Assembly: GCA_964614575.1 (NCBI GenBank)
Contig: CAZTLX010000225.1
Coordinates: forward strand, 1 to 6,545
Length of the DNA stretch: 6,545 bases
Direction: 5' to 3'
From: JBGTLW01 sp964614575
GTDB lineage: Bacteria > Planctomycetota > Phycisphaerae > Phycisphaerales > Phycisphaeraceae
In this document: one piece after another, positions 5,784 through 6,545 of the stretch
Numbering within the stretch: position 1 is the first letter of the stretch
How the letters are laid out: every line of letters starts with the position of its first letter
Notes under the pieces: model-generated
Databases searched by the model: none
The model's input: the letters and a program-made list of their open reading frames with translations, nothing else
Told to the model about the DNA's origin: nothing
Position numbers and translations under genes: made by a program

Positions 5784-6545
5784 TTAATCGTACTTGATCC
5801 ATTGCAGGCACAACCCCTCGGGCCCGAGCGTGGGCCCGGCGAGGCGGCGGTCGCCGGAGCTCAGCACTTGCTCGATCACTTCCGGGGGCAGGCGGCCGCG
5901 GCCGACCTCGAAGAGCGTGCCCGCGATGATCCGCACCATGTTATAGAGAAAGCCGTTGCCCTCGACGGTGATATGGATGATCCGTGGATCATGCGCATCA
6001 CGCGCCACATCGCAGCGATAAATGGTGCGCACCGTGGTTTCTCGCCCGTGGTTGGCCGCGGCAAAGCCGACGAAATCGTGCGTGCCCACCAGCCGCGCCG
6101 CCGCGTCGTTCATGCGGTCCACGTCGAGCGTGACGTAGCCGTGGTAGAGCATGTGCCGGTAGCCCAGCGGCTTGGCTTCCTCGTTCCAGATGCGGTAGCG
6201 GTACTGCTTGGTGGTGACATCGTTGATCGCGCGGAAGTCGGGGGCGGCGGGTTCGAGCGCGACCGCATCGACATCGTCCGGCAGCCGGCCGCGCAACGCC
6301 TTGAGCAGGCGCTCCACCGGGATCGGCGTGTCGGCGTCGAAGTGCGCGACCTGCCCCAGCGCATGCACCCCCGCATCCGTCCGGCTCGCGCCGACCACCG
6401 CCACCGGCTGCCGCAGCAGGCGGATCAGCGTGTCTTCGACGACCTGCTGCACCGTGCGCAGGGGCGCACAGCCCGGCGGGTGCTGCTTCTGCCACCCGTG
6501 AAACCCGCTGCCGTCATACGCGAGGGTGAGTTTGTAACGCTGCGT
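5784..6545 (-). CDS. truA: tRNA pseudouridine(38-40) synthase TruA, N-terminal start beyond window edge
   Basis: TruA isomerises uridine to pseudouridine at positions 38, 39 and 40 of the tRNA anticodon arm. The frame is open to the right edge and gives 253 residues. The visible start TQRYKLTLAYDGSGFHGWQ is the family's first strand, so only about one or a few codons are missing. A GTG at 6452-6450 is internal (it encodes the Val of RTVQ) and would remove that strand. GASRTDAGVHALGQVAHFD (52-70 of the visible part) holds the catalytic Asp, D57. KQYRYRIW (113-120) holds the conserved Tyr, and LVGTHDFVGFAA (152-163) and NMVRIIAGTL (202-211) are further TruA blocks. The C-terminus GPTLGPEGLCLQWIKYD is complete. 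It is the first visible gene of the minus-strand run truA, glycosyltransferase, deacetylase. The family call is very secure. Confidence 0.97.
   Translation of the reverse strand, partial: TQRYKLTLAYDGSGFHGWQKQHPPGCAPLRTVQQVVEDTLIRLLRQPVAVVGASRTDAGVHALGQVAHFDADTPIPVERLLKALRGRLPDDVDAVALEPAAPDFRAINDVTTKQYRYRIWNEEAKPLGYRHMLYHGYVTLDVDRMNDAAARLVGTHDFVGFAAANHGRETTVRTIYRCDVARDAHDPRIIHITVEGNGFLYNMVRIIAGTLFEVGRGRLPPEVIEQVLSSGDRRLAGPTLGPEGLCLQWIKYD

Overview
The window is high-GC chromosomal DNA with seven protein genes, two of them cut by the window edges. It suggests a planctomycete, most likely of the Phycisphaerae type. The reasons are the strong G/C bias at third codon positions, few recognisable Shine-Dalgarno sites, a DUF1570-like exported zinc peptidase (a family I associate mainly with Planctomycetota), and an AccD with a proline-rich N-terminal extension. 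The lineage is an inference; no rRNA or other decisive marker is present.

Layout from left to right. (1) Positions 1-720, minus strand: a fumarylacetoacetate hydrolase (FAH) family enzyme whose C-terminus lies beyond the left edge. (2) Positions 721-795: a divergent intergenic region with a perfect TATAAT facing the next gene. (3) Positions 796-1731, plus: accD, the beta subunit of acetyl-CoA carboxylase carboxyltransferase. (4) Positions 1732-1852: a gap with a long hairpin (1756-1790). (5) Positions 1853-3112, plus: an exported HExxH metallopeptidase with an extra C-terminal domain. (6) Positions 3143-3744, minus: a ParD/ParE-like toxin-antitoxin operon, tail-to-tail with the peptidase. Its promoter is unusually readable: -35 TTGACG, a perfect 15-bp inverted repeat in the spacer, -10 GATAAT, and a predicted transcript start at or next to the antitoxin ATG. 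(7) Positions 3807-6545, minus: truA (5' end beyond the right edge), a GT4 glycosyltransferase, and a PIG-L/LmbE-type deacetylase. truA and the glycosyltransferase are 6 nt apart. The deacetylase follows after about 100 nt that are filled end to end by an inverted and tandem repeat element.

How the genes relate: AccD commits acetyl-CoA to fatty acid synthesis, TruA makes tRNA pseudouridines, and the FAH enzyme probably acts in catabolism of a dicarbonyl or aromatic-derived compound. These look like unrelated housekeeping neighbours. The glycosyltransferase and deacetylase could act in sequence (transfer of an N-acetyl sugar, then deacetylation), as in bacillithiol-like or glycolipid pathways, but the sequence alone does not prove it.

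Nothing here is clearly a new system. The best second looks are the repeat element between the glycosyltransferase and deacetylase genes, the compact toxin-antitoxin control region, the C-terminal domain of the peptidase, and a Glu-to-Gln change in the glycosyltransferase EX7E motif.
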